DNA of 64,000 nucleotides from Paraescarpia echinospica. Taxonomy: Eukaryota > Annelida > Polychaeta > Sabellida > Siboglinidae. Shown here one piece after another: positions 39,001 to 45,652 of this stretch. The translations under genes were made by a program, and so were the position numbers. Every line of letters starts with the position of its first letter. The first letter of the stretch is position 1. The notes under the pieces were generated by a model. It did not search any database and had not been told where the DNA came from. It was given only the letters and a program-made list of their open reading frames with translations. Location: assembly GCA_020002185.1 (NCBI GenBank), contig CM034532.1, positions 45,403,506-45,467,505 of the forward strand, given 5' to 3'.

Positions 39001-42000
39001 CTGAGCGACTTGAGTGGGATCCATTCATTCAATTAAGTTTTAATAACACCTGAGCGATTTGAGTGGGATCCATTCATTCAATTAAGTTTTAATAACACCT
39101 GAGCGACTTGAGTGGGATCCATTCATTCAATTAAGTTTTAATAACACCTGAGCGACTTGAGTGGGATCCATTCATTCAATTAAGTTTTAATAACACCTGA
39201 GCGACTTGAGTGGGATCCATTCATTCAATTAAGTTTTAATAACACCTGAGCGACTTGAGTGGGATCCATTGATTCAATTAAGTTTTAATAACACCTGAGC
39301 GACTTAAGTGGGATCCATTGATTCAATTAAGTTTTAATAACACCTGAGCGACTTGAGTGGGATCCATTGATTCAATTAAGTTTTAATAACACCTGAGCGA
39401 CTTGAGTGGGATCCATTCATTCAATTAAGTTTTAATAACACCTGAGCGACTTGAGTGGGATCCATTCATTCAATTAAGTTTTAATAACACCTGAGCGACT
39501 TGAGTGGGATCCATTGATTCAATTAAGTTTTAATAACACCTGAGCGACTTGAGTGGGATCCATTGATTCAATTAAGTTTTAATAACACCTGAGCGACTTG
39601 AGTGGGATCCATTCATTCAATTAAGTTTTAATAACACCTGAGCGACTTGAGTGGGATCCATTCATTCAATTAAGTTTTAATAACACCTGAGGCTGAGCGA
39701 CAGCCTGGGCCTGATAATCTTATTCTTTAGATTAGTCTTCTTGACTTGAATTCTTCAACATATTTCAAGTTAATGTCAACAGGAAATATGGGCACTTGTG
39801 TCCAAACATGGGGTCAAATACATTGAAAAGTATTTAAATGCAAATACTTTTGACGTTTCAAATGCAAATACATTTTGTCTATGTCAAATGCAAATACTTT
39901 TCAAAAGTATTTCAAATACTTTTCTAATTATCTTGATGTCCCTGTGCCCGTGCACAATAAATAATGACAAAAAAGAGCTGTACTTGACCATAGTTTATCC
40001 AGAATGAAAGGAGTTCATTAAGTCAATAGTACCATGCTCTAATTGGTCACACATTGTTATTTTTTTCCCCTGTGACAGGTTAATCCTGTTTTCCATTTCC
40101 TGTGCCCACTGATCAGTGATGCACTAAACTATGACTGTCTTTCAAAAAATTCAATTAAGCCACACACTATCAATTACCTGCTTGCTAACCTGACCCTGTG
40201 GCAGGCCTGATGATACACTGATCATCCATCTGACAAAGACCCAAGTTAAAGCTGAGTTAATGATCAAAGCATGCAACTGGCTGCAGTTGGTCAGCTAATA
40301 AAAGAGCTATAGGGAGGCCAGTTTTCTCTCAGTGAATGTCATGCCTCGGTGATCACATAAGTAACATGAGTGACCTGTATCAACTGCCTAGACCAAGCAA
40401 CAATTAAGTACAGCTGTGATAACAGTTTTCATTGACAGAATTAAATGCTATCAGTATTTGAAAAGTATTTGATTTTTCAAATACTTTTAAAATGTATTTA
40501 AATGCATATATTTTTGGCTCCAAATTTTCAAATGCAAATACTGGATCAGTCGCATTTAAATGCAAATGCATTTGCATTTAACCCCATGTGTGCTTGTGTC
40601 AAATCCGGACCCACCTCGATTTCGCCATTATAACTTGACTTTTGCCTAAATTTGATACATCAGTCCGTCAGTTCCATCATTCAACATTAGCCCAGGCATA
40701 ATTATATTTAAGAATATTGCGTCTTAGCGCATTTTTGAGGTGTAAATAGCTTCCCGGTTTGCATCAACATACGCTGCTGTATCGCTCATTTCACGTGCAC
40801 AATGTGGTAACGCACTGTAGTAATACCATAACTGCCAACAAGGCTTTGCTGCACTTGGGACAGAGATAGCGCACCACGACATCTACCTAGCTATGACCTG
40901 GGAGAAGGGTTGAATAAATTAGTATCTGAACGCCATACTTGTCTCTGTCATTCGTCCGTCTTACTACTCACATTTCTACAAACACACGCAACATTAGATG
41001 GTGGCAGCGGTCTAAAAAGAAGTCTGAACACGGCCCGAAGACATGGCAGACAATAACCAGCCGGTACAGCAAGCAGCACAACCGCAATTCAACCCTGTCC
41101 AAGTACCGTTACCAGATCGTTTTAACTTCACCTCGCCTGACACCTGGCCAGCATCGATCAGACGCTTCGACCGCTTCAGGATCGCGTCGGGTCTATCCAA
41201 CCGTCCCGCTAATGACCAAATTAGCACGTTGGTCTATGCGATGGGCGATCAAGCTGAGGACATACTGAATACATTGCATGTCCCAGACGGTGCTACATAT
41301 CATGAATTAAAACAGACGCTCAATGCGTATTTCGGTGTTTGCCGAAACCTCATCGTAGAAAGAGTCAAATTCAATCGACGAATATAACAACCGGGAGAAT
41401 CTGTGGATGTTTTCATTCAAGATTTGTACCGATTGGCTGAACACTGCGACTACGGCGACTTAAAGGAACAGTTGATCCGCGATCACGTCATAGTGAGTGA
41501 TGACGCCCTGTCCGATCGCCTGCAGGCACAGGCCGACTTGACGCTCGATCAGTCAGTGCAGTTGACTCGGCAAGCCGAGGCTAGGAAGCAGCAATGGAAA
41601 GTTGTACGCGGCGACACGAAACCAAACTTGGCGGCTACCGAGTTCGTCAAGAGGGGTCAACAATCAACGGCGAGTAATAACACTGCTACGACCAGACATC
41701 ACGCCGGCAAATGCAAGTGGTGTGGCCAACAGCAGCATGACAGGAAGGTTTGCCCTGCGAGACAAGCCATATGTCACAACTGTCAGAAAACTGGCCACTT
41801 CAGTTCTGTGTGTCGGAGCAGGCCAGAAACGAAGCCACGTGGCAAATCACACATGCACAGCGTTGGAGATGTTTTCCTGGGTGAAATTGAAAACCGAGAT
41901 AGCGTTACTATAAATAGAACAGAGTCACGTTTAAGCTGGACACTGGCGCAGCGGTATCGGTACTGTCAGACAGCGTACCAATGCTACAAAACCGGAAATT

Positions 42001-45000
42001 AATGCCCGCCAACAAAACTCTGAGGGGCCCCGGATGCACAAAGCTTCGAGTACTGGGGAAGCTGGTTGCCAAGCTACAGTACGGCAGCAAAACATGCACA
42101 GAAACACTGTACGTGATCAAAAACCAGCCAACTTCACGCCTTGGTCGTGACGCTACTTCCAAGAGTAGAGGAAGAACTCAAAAGGATGGAAGAGCAAGGG
42201 GTCATATCCAAAGTGACCCAGCCAACTGACTGGTGTTCAGGAATGGTTGTTGTACCAAAGCCCAATGGCAAGGTTAGGATATGTGTCGACCTAACCCATC
42301 TCAACAAGGCAGTAAAGAGAGAGGTACATCCGATGAAATCAGTCGATGAAAGGATGGCGAAATTTGGAAACATATCAGTGTTCTCCAAGCTTGACGCAAA
42401 CAGTGGGTTTTGACTGTTGCCTTTAGATGAAGAATCAAAACTGCTGACCACATTCATCACACCGCAAGGGAGGTTCGCCTTCAACAGAATCCCCTTCGGT
42501 ATTTCATCAGCGCCAGAAATCTTCACTCGCACGATTTCTATCATCCTACAGGGACTGGATGGAGTCATCTGTCATATAGACGACATCCTGGTGTTCGCAC
42601 CAAATGAAGCTGTGCATGATGAACGACTGAAAAAAGTCCTCCAACGACTCCAAGACGCGGGACTGACACTTAACGAGAAGTGTGAGTTTGGCAAGAAGAG
42701 TATACACTTCCTGGGTCACGTCATCGATGGAACAGGAGTTCATGCGGACGAACAGAAGCTGGAAGCCATCCATAAATACCCAGCACCAACCAACACCACA
42801 GAACTGAGGAGGTTCACAGGAATGGTCAATCAACTGGGTAAATTTGTGCCGAACTTAGCACAACTCATTGCGCCGATCTGCTATCTCCTGAAGGCAGATG
42901 TTGAGCGGCAATGGAGCCCAGTACAAGCAGAAGCGTTTGAGAGAGTCAAACAAGCACTGACGTCTTCTATAGCGCTTGCTCGCTATGAACCACAGCGATC
43001 AACGATCATCGATGCTGACGCATCGGGCCATGGTCTTGGAGCTGTACTCATGTCCAAGACAACGGCGATCGAAAGCCAGTTTGCTTTGCTTCACGAGCAC
43101 TAACTGAAGTGGAACAGCGATATGCAGTTTTCGAAAAAGAAGCACTGGCTGCAACATGGGCATGTGACAAGTTTGCAGATTATGTTCTGGGCATGGCATT
43201 CACGCTAGAAACCGACCACAAACCCCTGGTTCCACTCCTGAGCTTTACTGACCTCGCTAAGATGCCTCCACGAATCCAGAGATTCCGTATGCGCCTGATG
43301 CGATACAATCCAGAGGTCTAGTACGTACAAGGTCATCTACATGTCTCTGCAGGCGCCCTGTCATGGGCACCAGTGGGAACTCCGTCGTCTGCAGACACAG
43401 AACTCATACAGGAAGTTGAGATATTTGCAGAGATGGTGAACAACGCTCTGCCCGCATCTGCAGTAAAGCTCCACCAGATAAAGACGGCTCAGAAAGGCGA
43501 TGAAGTCTGCGCAGAAGTTCGCCGATATTGCAGTGAAGGCTTGCCTGCCTTCATGCCGCAAACTCCCTTACTGCGACCTTACTGGGAGAGTAGGAGCCAT
43601 CTCGCCATGATCGACAATCTGCTGCTCTACAATGAATGCATAGTAATCCCACGTTGCATGCGGCTCGACACCCTCAAAATAATACACGAAGGTCACATGG
43701 GAATCTCCAAATGTCGTTCGCGAGCCAACCAAGCTGTCTGGTGGCCAGGTCTCTCCAAAGAGATAGAAGAGATGGTGTCGACATGCCACACTTGTGTAAA
43801 GGTGCGGCCAGAGCCAAAAGAGGCTTTGATGTCAGCCTCCTTCCCCTTGCCAACACGTTCGCTCAGTTTGCCAAGTCGTATGGCTTTACTCACACAACTA
43901 GCTCGCCAAGATTTCCGCAGGCAAACGGGGAAGCGGAACGAGCAGTGAGGACCCTAAAGGAGATCCTGAAGAAGAACAACAAGAATGAAGATATTCACCT
44001 CGCTCTCCTGACGCAGCGCACGACACCATTGCTCAATGGTCTGAGCCCAAGTCAACTGCTGATGGGACGTCGCCTGCGGACTCAGCTGCCAGTCATGACA
44101 AGCACTCTCCAGCCAGGAGTACCTGGTACCGATCTCCAGAAAGTGAGAGAGAGAGAGGATATGCAGCGAGAACGACAACAGCAGCAGTTCAACAGACGCC
44201 ACAGAGCAAAAGATCTGACACTGTTGCAACCGGGGGATAACGTGTGGGTCCGGGATCAAGACCGATACGGCACGGTTATGCAACGAGCACCACAGCCACG
44301 GTCATACATGGTACAGATGCCCAAAGGAACAATTAGACGCAACAGATCTGTGCTAGTTACAATAGATAATCGTCAACACATTCAAGACGACCACCCGTCT
44401 TCCACGTCTGTCACTCCAGAGGAGCCAGGACAACCTCCTGCTACTCCAAGACGTTGCCCAGTCACGACCCCACCGTCAGCTCCACCGGCAACAACGGCAG
44501 AGTGTCCAGGCGTGACAAGTACGAGTTCGGGACGTTTGGTCCACCCTCCAAATCGTTTGAACTTGTAGAGTTAGCATAGTGACATGGAGGGAAACACTGT
44601 GGTAAAGACAGTGTTCTGGGGTCACGTGCTCGTAACTTCTGTCCCATAGTTTAGTCACATAGATAATCTTGCCTACATAGAAAAGGGAGATGTAGTAATA
44701 CCATAACTGCCAGCAAGGCTTTGCTGCACTTGGGATACTGGGATAGCGCACCACGACATCCGCCTAGCTATGACCTGGGAGAAGGGTTGATTAAATTAGT
44801 ATCTGAACACCATACACGACCGCAGCGGTGCAGACTATCACAAACCGGGTCGCTGTTTGGGCTTCAAATGTACACTAAAACAAAATATTGTTGTTATAAT
44901 TATAAATATGCCTGTTGAATTATTGAATTTACGGGTGCAGAATTTAACCATTGAGCCTGACTGAGGTATCAAATTTAAACAAAAGTCAAGTTATAACAGC

Positions 45001-45339
45001 GAAATCGAGGTGGGTCCGGATTTAATACAAGTGCCGAAATATGAAATATACAGATTTAAGCCGCGATTTGCAGTAGTCACAGCACATCAGTTCAAGATTA
45101 CGCACCCACCGAGAGTCTGACCGTCTATAAGTTAACTATGTATATGGCTGCTGAACTTCATTTAATATCGCCCACAAAATCACCGACATACTTACATTAT
45201 ATGTATGAAACGCTTTGCCTACACAAGTGACAACATAGTTTTCTTTGTGCTTTTGGTGATGCCGAACTGCCAAAGGTATATGATTACTTATGAACCCTAA
45301 GGCACGAAAACCTGTAAATATTTGACTTGGACAAGACAT
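11900..45339 (-). CDS. WDR36: WDR36 (UTP21), complete gene, 20 coding exons, 892 residues
   Basis: WDR36/Utp21 is a nucleolar WD40 protein of the small-subunit (U3) processome, in the UTP-B subcomplex, needed for early 18S pre-rRNA processing. The exons, 5' to 3' on the minus strand, run from 45339-45196 to 12049-11900. Lengths total 2679 nt with consistent phase at all 19 junctions. Residues about 1-640 form the tandem WD40 propellers: GFRALGFISNHIP at the start, LQLWNVHTNKLLYTFPGW near residue 170, DWGPVTAISFRTDGHPVM near 230, DVYNMQSGIHRGSYG near 460, SPTGDFLATTHVDDLGVYLW near 610. Residues about 660-892 carry the Utp21 C-terminal domain, including APFFLPTVPGLEF, PSAIDAELRQLGPDAGGSIE and SFNQSLCLVNYFKSAVL at the end. 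The length is close to that of vertebrate orthologues. Introns 1, 4, 10, 14 and 18 are swollen by transposons and tandem repeats. Confidence 0.97.
12167..12400. mobile_element. Diverged second copy of the GGATCATC MITE
   Basis: It shares TACTGTTAATATATTCATAT, TGAAAGTAATTTTGTCTGAT and the right end TTCTGAGATGATCCC with the copy at 8301-8541. TAA follows at 12398-12400, while the left end is eroded. It lies in WDR36 intron 19. Confidence 0.75.
12867..13054 (-). CDS. WDR36: WDR36 exon 19 (Utp21 domain core)
   Basis: The acceptor is TGTTTGCAG. The donor CAAG|GTTCGT is weak but phase-correct. It encodes AAVEKLKEMGPSAIDAELRQ and NRDFELTQAYLGLFLK. Confidence 0.93.
13375..16720 (-). mobile_element. 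RTE-like LINE, nearly complete but inactivated
   Basis: Reading on the minus strand, 16315-14303 encodes an apurinic-type endonuclease (TWNIRKTSHGTLQI, GDFNAKVG, the DFIL core and GSDHELL) followed by the reverse transcriptase fingers and palm (PGTDNITAELIR, IPIPKKGD, AGFRTGRGTRDHI, FIDYSKAFDNV). A TAG at about 14300 and a frameshift near 14245 then break the frame. The palm resumes at 14229-13375 with YADDTALI and a C-terminus with ILRVSWTERRTNE and KKQKLSYVGHVKQH. There is no RNase H. This arrangement is that of RTE elements commonly mis-annotated as craniofacial development protein 2. Upstream sequence to about 16720 continues in broken frames. It sits in sense orientation in WDR36 intron 18. 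Confidence 0.9.
16805..17258. repeat. 39-bp minisatellite, about 11 copies
   Basis: The unit begins CATTGTGACAATAAAACATA and continues GTGGCTGAATGTACACGGC, 39 bp in all. Because 39 is three times thirteen, all three minus-strand frames stay open as 13-residue repeats; these are not genes. One unit near 17165 lacks four bases (ACAT). Confidence 0.95.
17256..19337. repeat. 63/65-bp satellite array, about 32 copies
   Basis: The unit reads GTTGCTACTGTTGAAACTTT, ACTATTGCCACATGACATCT, CATAAATCAAACATTCTCAC plus ACA or ACACA, so units are 63 or 65 bp. Local variants are clustered: TTGACAC replaces TTGAAAC at about 18880-19205, CATAGATC occurs at about 17945-18270, and CTCATACA ends are interspersed. 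The array abuts the 39-bp minisatellite on the left and a dispersed repeat on the right. Confidence 0.95.
19338..19445 (+). repeat. Dispersed repeat copy adjoining the satellite
   Basis: The stretch from TTTTGTCATAAAGATAAACT to GTGTTCAGCATCC matches 33029-33112 at many positions (GGCCAGAATGTCAACAA versus GGCCAGAATTTCAACAA). It begins where the last satellite unit breaks off. Confidence 0.65.
19807..19891 (-). CDS. WDR36: WDR36 exon 18
   Basis: The acceptor is CTGTCCCAG and the donor GGCT|GTAAGT. It encodes DNSHVVIERLLPLSTFAQLL and HDSKDKSG, leaving one base that makes Y with exon 19. It was chosen because it restores phase between exons 17 and 19 and fits the Utp21 linker. Confidence 0.85.
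20853..20972 (-). CDS. WDR36: WDR36 exon 17
   Basis: The acceptor is GATGTTGCAG and the donor AAG|GTAATT. It encodes KPKQPPKVPKAAPFFLPTVP and GLEFAFAKSTDDVKEDK, a conserved proline-rich start of the C-terminal domain. Confidence 0.94.
21478..21545. repeat. CA/CACG microsatellite
   Basis: An ACACAC-rich run interspersed with CACGCACG, in WDR36 intron 16. Confidence 0.9.
22010..22228 (-). mobile_element. tRNA-derived SINE (family 2), minus strand
   Basis: On the minus strand it has TGGTGGTCAAGTGTAGAGTG (A-box-like) and GGTTTCAAATCC (B-box-like). The body has CTGTTTCAAAACTAGGGCAA, which is shared with the copies near 7.7 kb and 26.1 kb. Confidence 0.75.
22632..22783 (-). CDS. WDR36: WDR36 exon 16
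   Basis: The acceptor TCTTCCCAAG has a short pyrimidine tract; the donor is AAG|GTATGT. It encodes SPEQISNELVTLSLLPNSRW and QNLLSLDVIK, the hallmark start of the Utp21 domain. Confidence 0.94.
23488..23696 (-). CDS. WDR36: WDR36 exon 15
   Basis: The acceptor is TGCCTTCAG and the donor CAAG|GTGAGC. It encodes the last WD blades, including LVDCFLVDSAVTSLALSPTG and LGVYLWSNMTLYTHVALRPL. Confidence 0.95.
23905..24322. repeat. 19-bp minisatellite, about 22 copies
   Basis: The unit is GTAACCGCAAGTGTAAAGR with A/G drift. Since 19 is not a multiple of three, the minus-strand ORFs cycle through three frames every 57 bases (LFTLAVTLYTCGY-like repeats). They are artefacts. It lies in WDR36 intron 14. 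Confidence 0.95.
24575..24654 (-). CDS. WDR36: WDR36 exon 14
   Basis: The acceptor is TTGTTTCAG and the donor GGAAG|GTGAGC. It encodes AFRSDARWLVTSSMDSTVRT ending in WDLPSG, a complete WD blade end. Confidence 0.95.
25262..25335. repeat. Short GTGACACCAGRTCAT tandem repeat
   Basis: Four units of about 15 bp (GTGACACCAGATCAT and variants), in WDR36 intron 13. Confidence 0.8.
25572..25680 (-). CDS. WDR36: WDR36 exon 13
   Basis: The acceptor is TGTGTTGTAG and the donor ATG|GTATGT. It encodes LAVTLDDFSVTVVDVDTRRT and VRVFTGHSNTVTDM. Confidence 0.95.
26035..26170 (-). mobile_element. tRNA-derived SINE (family 2), minus strand, partial
   Basis: On the minus strand it reads CTGTCATGTAGTCACACTGC, then GAAACTTGGGCAATTC and GGAAGAGCCAGAGGAAGC. 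This is shared with the copy at 22.0-22.2 kb in the same order. The tRNA head is degraded. Confidence 0.65.
26905..26955 (-). repeat. Isolated diverged copy of the 63/65-bp satellite unit
   Basis: TGTTTGATCTATGAGATGTC followed by ACGCAGCAATAGTAATG is the reverse complement of a satellite unit with several changes. It is about 7.6 kb from the array and in the opposite orientation. Confidence 0.65.
27121..27286 (-). CDS. WDR36: WDR36 exon 12
   Basis: The acceptor is TGTGTCCAG and the donor ACAG|GTAGGA. It encodes GAVRGIATDALNQVTITAGA and KFWKFKTKDLMETL, one WD blade. Confidence 0.96.
28073..28187 (-). CDS. WDR36: WDR36 exon 11
   Basis: The acceptor is CTCATCCCAG and the donor GCAG|GTCAGT. It encodes CVAISSCGNFGLVGYSSGDV and DVYNMQSGIHRGSYGSPA, among the best conserved segments of the family. 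Confidence 0.97.
28225..28365 (-). mobile_element. 3' half of SINE family 1, minus strand
   Basis: The minus strand matches 6610-6750, including GAGATGGTGTTTGACTGAAC, AGGTCTGCCAGG and AGTCCTGAGGACTG. The tRNA-like head is absent. Confidence 0.75.
28366..29830 (-). mobile_element. 5'-truncated CR1-like LINE
   Basis: The minus strand encodes reverse transcriptase pieces: WKTSTAILIPKTNNPKQLND and PLQFAYRAGR up to about 29650, then in another frame ILFADFSSAFNLLQPHILDH, THTGSPQGCCLSPLLYILY and FADDSALL at 29647-29201. Decayed C-terminal sequence follows. The 3' end is a (GATT)n tail at 28366-28392 on the minus strand, next to GGATGAATAAAGTTGT. It is in sense orientation in WDR36 intron 10. Confidence 0.85.
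29840..29920 (-). mobile_element. tRNA-like SINE head fragment
   Basis: On the minus strand, AGTGGTGCAGTGGCTAGAAC and TCTCAATCGAGAGAACCCG resemble the 5' part of a tRNA-derived SINE. It adjoins the truncated LINE. Confidence 0.45.
30018..30090 (+). repeat. Dispersed repeat copy (also at 57108-57175)
   Basis: TTTAAACATACTCACATTAC, TAGCATTAACACAATCAACA and AATAATTTGTTCCGTCA match 57108-57175 with scattered substitutions. Confidence 0.55.
30110..30673. mobile_element. Foldback (palindromic) element, about 560 bp
   Basis: The two arms are imperfect reverse complements along their length. Outer ends are GGCCACATCTCTGTTAATA versus TATTAACAGAGATATGGCC; middle parts include AGTACTAATTAGTTAT versus ATAACTAATTAGTACT. 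The centre at about 30358-30394 is GAGCATTTTTCAAG, ATGC, CTTGAAAAATGCTC, a perfect 14-bp stem. No clear target duplication is visible. Confidence 0.8.
30896..31041 (-). CDS. WDR36: WDR36 exon 10
   Basis: The acceptor is ATTTTGTAG and the donor GTG|GTGAGT. It encodes EPSRQSDWDSIIACHRGELQ and TWHLQRSTMGSHHLKPENRK, the start of the second propeller's well-conserved part. Confidence 0.96.
32015..32164 (-). CDS. WDR36: WDR36 exon 9
   Basis: The acceptor is TGTGGTCAG and the donor TCAG|GTATGG. It encodes QDSTLRSFSTVHDRLDRSLG, the basic KKATKRLGLKNDT and PPIIDFAS. Confidence 0.97.
32697..32817 (-). CDS. WDR36: WDR36 exon 8
   Basis: The acceptor is TTGCTTCAG and the donor GCTG|GTGAGA. It encodes VWIFDQPDGGGRLLRQRTGH and SAPPTKVCYHGNNGQTLLTA. 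Confidence 0.97.
33029..33112 (+). repeat. Second copy of the dispersed repeat next to the satellite
   Basis: TTTTTGTCATAAAGAAAGCG, GGCCAGAATTTCAACAAAAT and ATGTGTTTCACATCC parallel 19345-19431 in the same orientation. No satellite units adjoin this copy. Confidence 0.65.
33498..33673 (-). CDS. WDR36: WDR36 exon 7
   Basis: The acceptor is GTCTGCCAG and the donor CAAG|GTCAGT. It encodes GHPVMVTGSPAGHIALWNLE and VTGLQCLPSEPLLVTSSQDN. Confidence 0.97.
34221..34353 (-). CDS. WDR36: WDR36 exon 6
   Basis: The acceptor is TTGGCCAG and the donor ACAG|GTAATG. It encodes APAVDVVAVGLSSGCVILHN and MSFTQDWGPVTAISFRT. Confidence 0.97.
34902..35089 (-). CDS. WDR36: WDR36 exon 5
   Basis: The acceptor is TTCCCTCAG and the donor ACAG|GTGATG. 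It encodes LEMQFDNSSFRVSAAIHLST, YLNKVLFASQQGALQLW and YTFPGWGVAITALEQ. Confidence 0.97.
35099..35710 (+). mobile_element. 5'-truncated Penelope-like element with inverted terminal repeats
   Basis: The coding part at about 35230-35622 reads GELVDQIPCKNRGAEYIGEM and GRLFKTRLEEHREDV, a GIY-YIG-type endonuclease module (YIG with downstream R and EEH) of the kind at the C-terminus of Penelope-like retroelements. An LSHMYDD end follows. Reverse-complementary repeats of about 70 bp bound it: 35147-35216 and 35631-35700, both ending at TGCAAATTAG or its complement. The direct repeat ATAATAATACA at 35099-35109 and 35700-35710 may be the target duplication. The reverse transcriptase is missing. It lies in WDR36 intron 4, antisense to the gene. 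Confidence 0.8.
36598..36715 (-). CDS. WDR36: WDR36 exon 4
   Basis: The acceptor is CTGTCAG and the donor GAAG|GTAATT. It encodes VSHTYTGHEKSVHCLLPFGR and DDLSCVRVWDIETE, a canonical GH-WD blade. Confidence 0.96.
36740..37060. repeat. AAT/ATT-rich low-complexity stretch
   Basis: A run of AATAATAA and AAATAAAT motifs in WDR36 intron 3. No gene or element is recognised. Confidence 0.7.
37173..37273 (-). CDS. WDR36: WDR36 exon 3
   Basis: The acceptor is CTCTTTAG and the donor GAG|GTGAGA. It encodes NLHPDQITCLAVDAYLVFTA and CRNVIYAYTRGRE. Confidence 0.94.
37300..37388. repeat. GTAT/GTGTAT microsatellite
   Basis: GTATGTGTATG and (GTAT)n units lie just upstream (gene sense) of WDR36 exon 3. Confidence 0.9.
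37668..37695 (-). CDS. WDR36: WDR36 exon 2, 28-nt microexon
   Basis: The acceptor is CTGTTTTGTAG and the donor TCA|GTAAGTA. The 28 bases encode CSRLGIVSV plus one base that makes S with exon 3. Without it exon 1 (phase 0) and exon 3 (needs one base) cannot join, and the conserved LGxVxVS strand of the first blade would be missing. Confidence 0.9.
38861..39690. repeat. 49-bp minisatellite, about 17 copies
   Basis: The unit is GACTTGAGTGGGATCCATTC, ATTCAATTAAGTTTTAATAA and CACCTGAGC, 49 bp in all. Copies differ mainly by CATTCATT versus CATTGATT and occasional GATTTG versus GACTTG. It lies in WDR36 intron 1. Confidence 0.95.
39795..40600. mobile_element. hAT-type MITE nested in the left TIR
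   Basis: The element spans 39803-40592 (790 bp). Its ends are CAAACATGGGGTCAAAT and the reverse complement of CACACATGGGGTTAAAT. The target duplication CTTGTGTC is perfect at 39795-39802 and 40593-40600. Internally it has inverted blocks of CAAATACTTTT. CA termini with an 8-bp duplication indicate the hAT superfamily. Confidence 0.88.
41043..42002 (+). pseudogene. gag remnant of the Ty3/gypsy element
   Basis: The frame runs 41043-41387, has an in-frame TAA, and continues 41403-42002. It shows capsid-like QPGESVDVFIQDLYRLAEHC and two perfect CX2CX4HX4C zinc knuckles (CKWCGQQQHDRKVC and CHNCQKTGHFSSVC) near 41720-41815. Confidence 0.85.
41930..43370 (+). pseudogene. Protease, reverse transcriptase and RNase H remnants
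   Basis: A protease with KLDTGAAVSVLSDS lies in a shifted frame near 41932. An apparent deletion near 42150 joins it to RT. RT shows WCSGMVVVPKPNGKVRICVD, then a TGA at 42412-42414 where an aromatic residue is normal, then FNRIPFGISSAPEIF and CHIDDILVFAPNE. RNase H begins IDADASGHGLGAVL, is frameshifted near 43085, and has another stop at 43319-43321. Confidence 0.85.
43373..44568 (+). pseudogene. Integrase remnant with core deletion
   Basis: The zinc-binding HHCC part (HEGHMGISKCRSRANQ, CHTC) is present to about 43810. The frame then changes near 43850, directly into the last part of the core (SPRFPQANGEAERAVRTLKE). The segment that should carry the first two catalytic aspartates is therefore absent. 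A GPY/F-like C-terminal segment (NVWVRDQDRYGTVMQRAPQP) and a basic tail follow to 44568. Confidence 0.82.
45196..45339 (-). CDS. WDR36: WDR36 exon 1 (start codon)
   Basis: ATG is at 45339-45337. It encodes MSCPSQIFTGFRALGFISNH, IPLAVRHHQKHKENYVVTC and GKAFHTYN, 48 codons in phase 0 with donor GTAAGT. The GFRALG and GKxFHTYN motifs fix both the start region and the frame. Confidence 0.95.
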
Positions 45340-45652
45340 TTTACATATTCACGTGTGCACGTATTTCCAATAATACGCGCTGCAGCCGTATGTTTTGTTA
45401 TAGACTAGTAGCCCCACAGTCCGTCGGTCTAGGCGAAACAGTCGCCTTACCTAGACAAAATTACAACAGAAACAACGTTTGCTGTCAACAAGCCCCGAAC
45501 ACTAGGTGGGGGTAAATATTTAATTTGCATCAATCAAAACTATTGACGAGAACTGAGTGTAACCGATCAGGTGTATTAGCATGTTTGTGATGGAATGCAA
45601 TGGTTGTGAATTAAGTGATTTGAAGTGATTTGTTTGCAATTTTTCTTCCCGT
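45340..45652 (-). promoter_or_regulatory. WDR36: Probable WDR36 promoter and 5' UTR interval
   Basis: About 310 bp of apparently unique sequence separate the start codon from the next transposon end. It has no TATA box at a convincing distance. ATGCAAAT (octamer-like) is at 45530-45523 on the gene strand. Promoter activity is inferred from position only. Confidence 0.45.

Larger units (their letters stand above)
40816..44815 (+). mobile_element. Defective Ty3/gypsy LTR retrotransposon
   Basis: LTR-like repeats start TGTAGTAATACCATAACTGC at 40816 and at 44691. They are alike for about 123 bp, to CCATAC at 40938 and 44815. AAAAGGGAGA at 44681-44690 is a polypurine tract directly before the 3' LTR. 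A primer-binding-like TGGTGGCAGCGG lies near 40999, which suggests that the true 5' LTR is longer and the 3' copy truncated. It is antisense to WDR36 in intron 1 and carries several inactivating lesions, listed in the gag, protease/RT and integrase entries. Confidence 0.9.
39783..45043. mobile_element. Long-TIR DNA transposon with perfect 8-bp target duplication, host of two nested elements
   Basis: The outer element spans 39791-45035. GAAATATG flanks it exactly at 39783-39790 and 45036-45043. Its ends are GGCACTTGT and ACAAGTGCC. After removing the MITE at 39803-40592, the left TIR continues AAATCCGGACCCACCTCG onward, and the right TIR (about 44950-45031) is its reverse complement. Weaker complementarity extends some 200 bp inward (CCCGGTTTG on both arms). 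An 8-bp duplication fits hAT, P or Merlin superfamilies; GG termini would suit Merlin. No transposase of its own is visible. Confidence 0.85.

Noticed and set aside
41012..41227. Minus-strand ORF within the gag region
   Set aside because: Shadow of the gag frame.
43636..43960. Separate gene upstream of 43960 in the frame of the 310-residue ORF
   Set aside because: The ORF start is a shadow frame of the integrase zinc region; true integrase coding in this frame begins only after the deletion junction near 43850.
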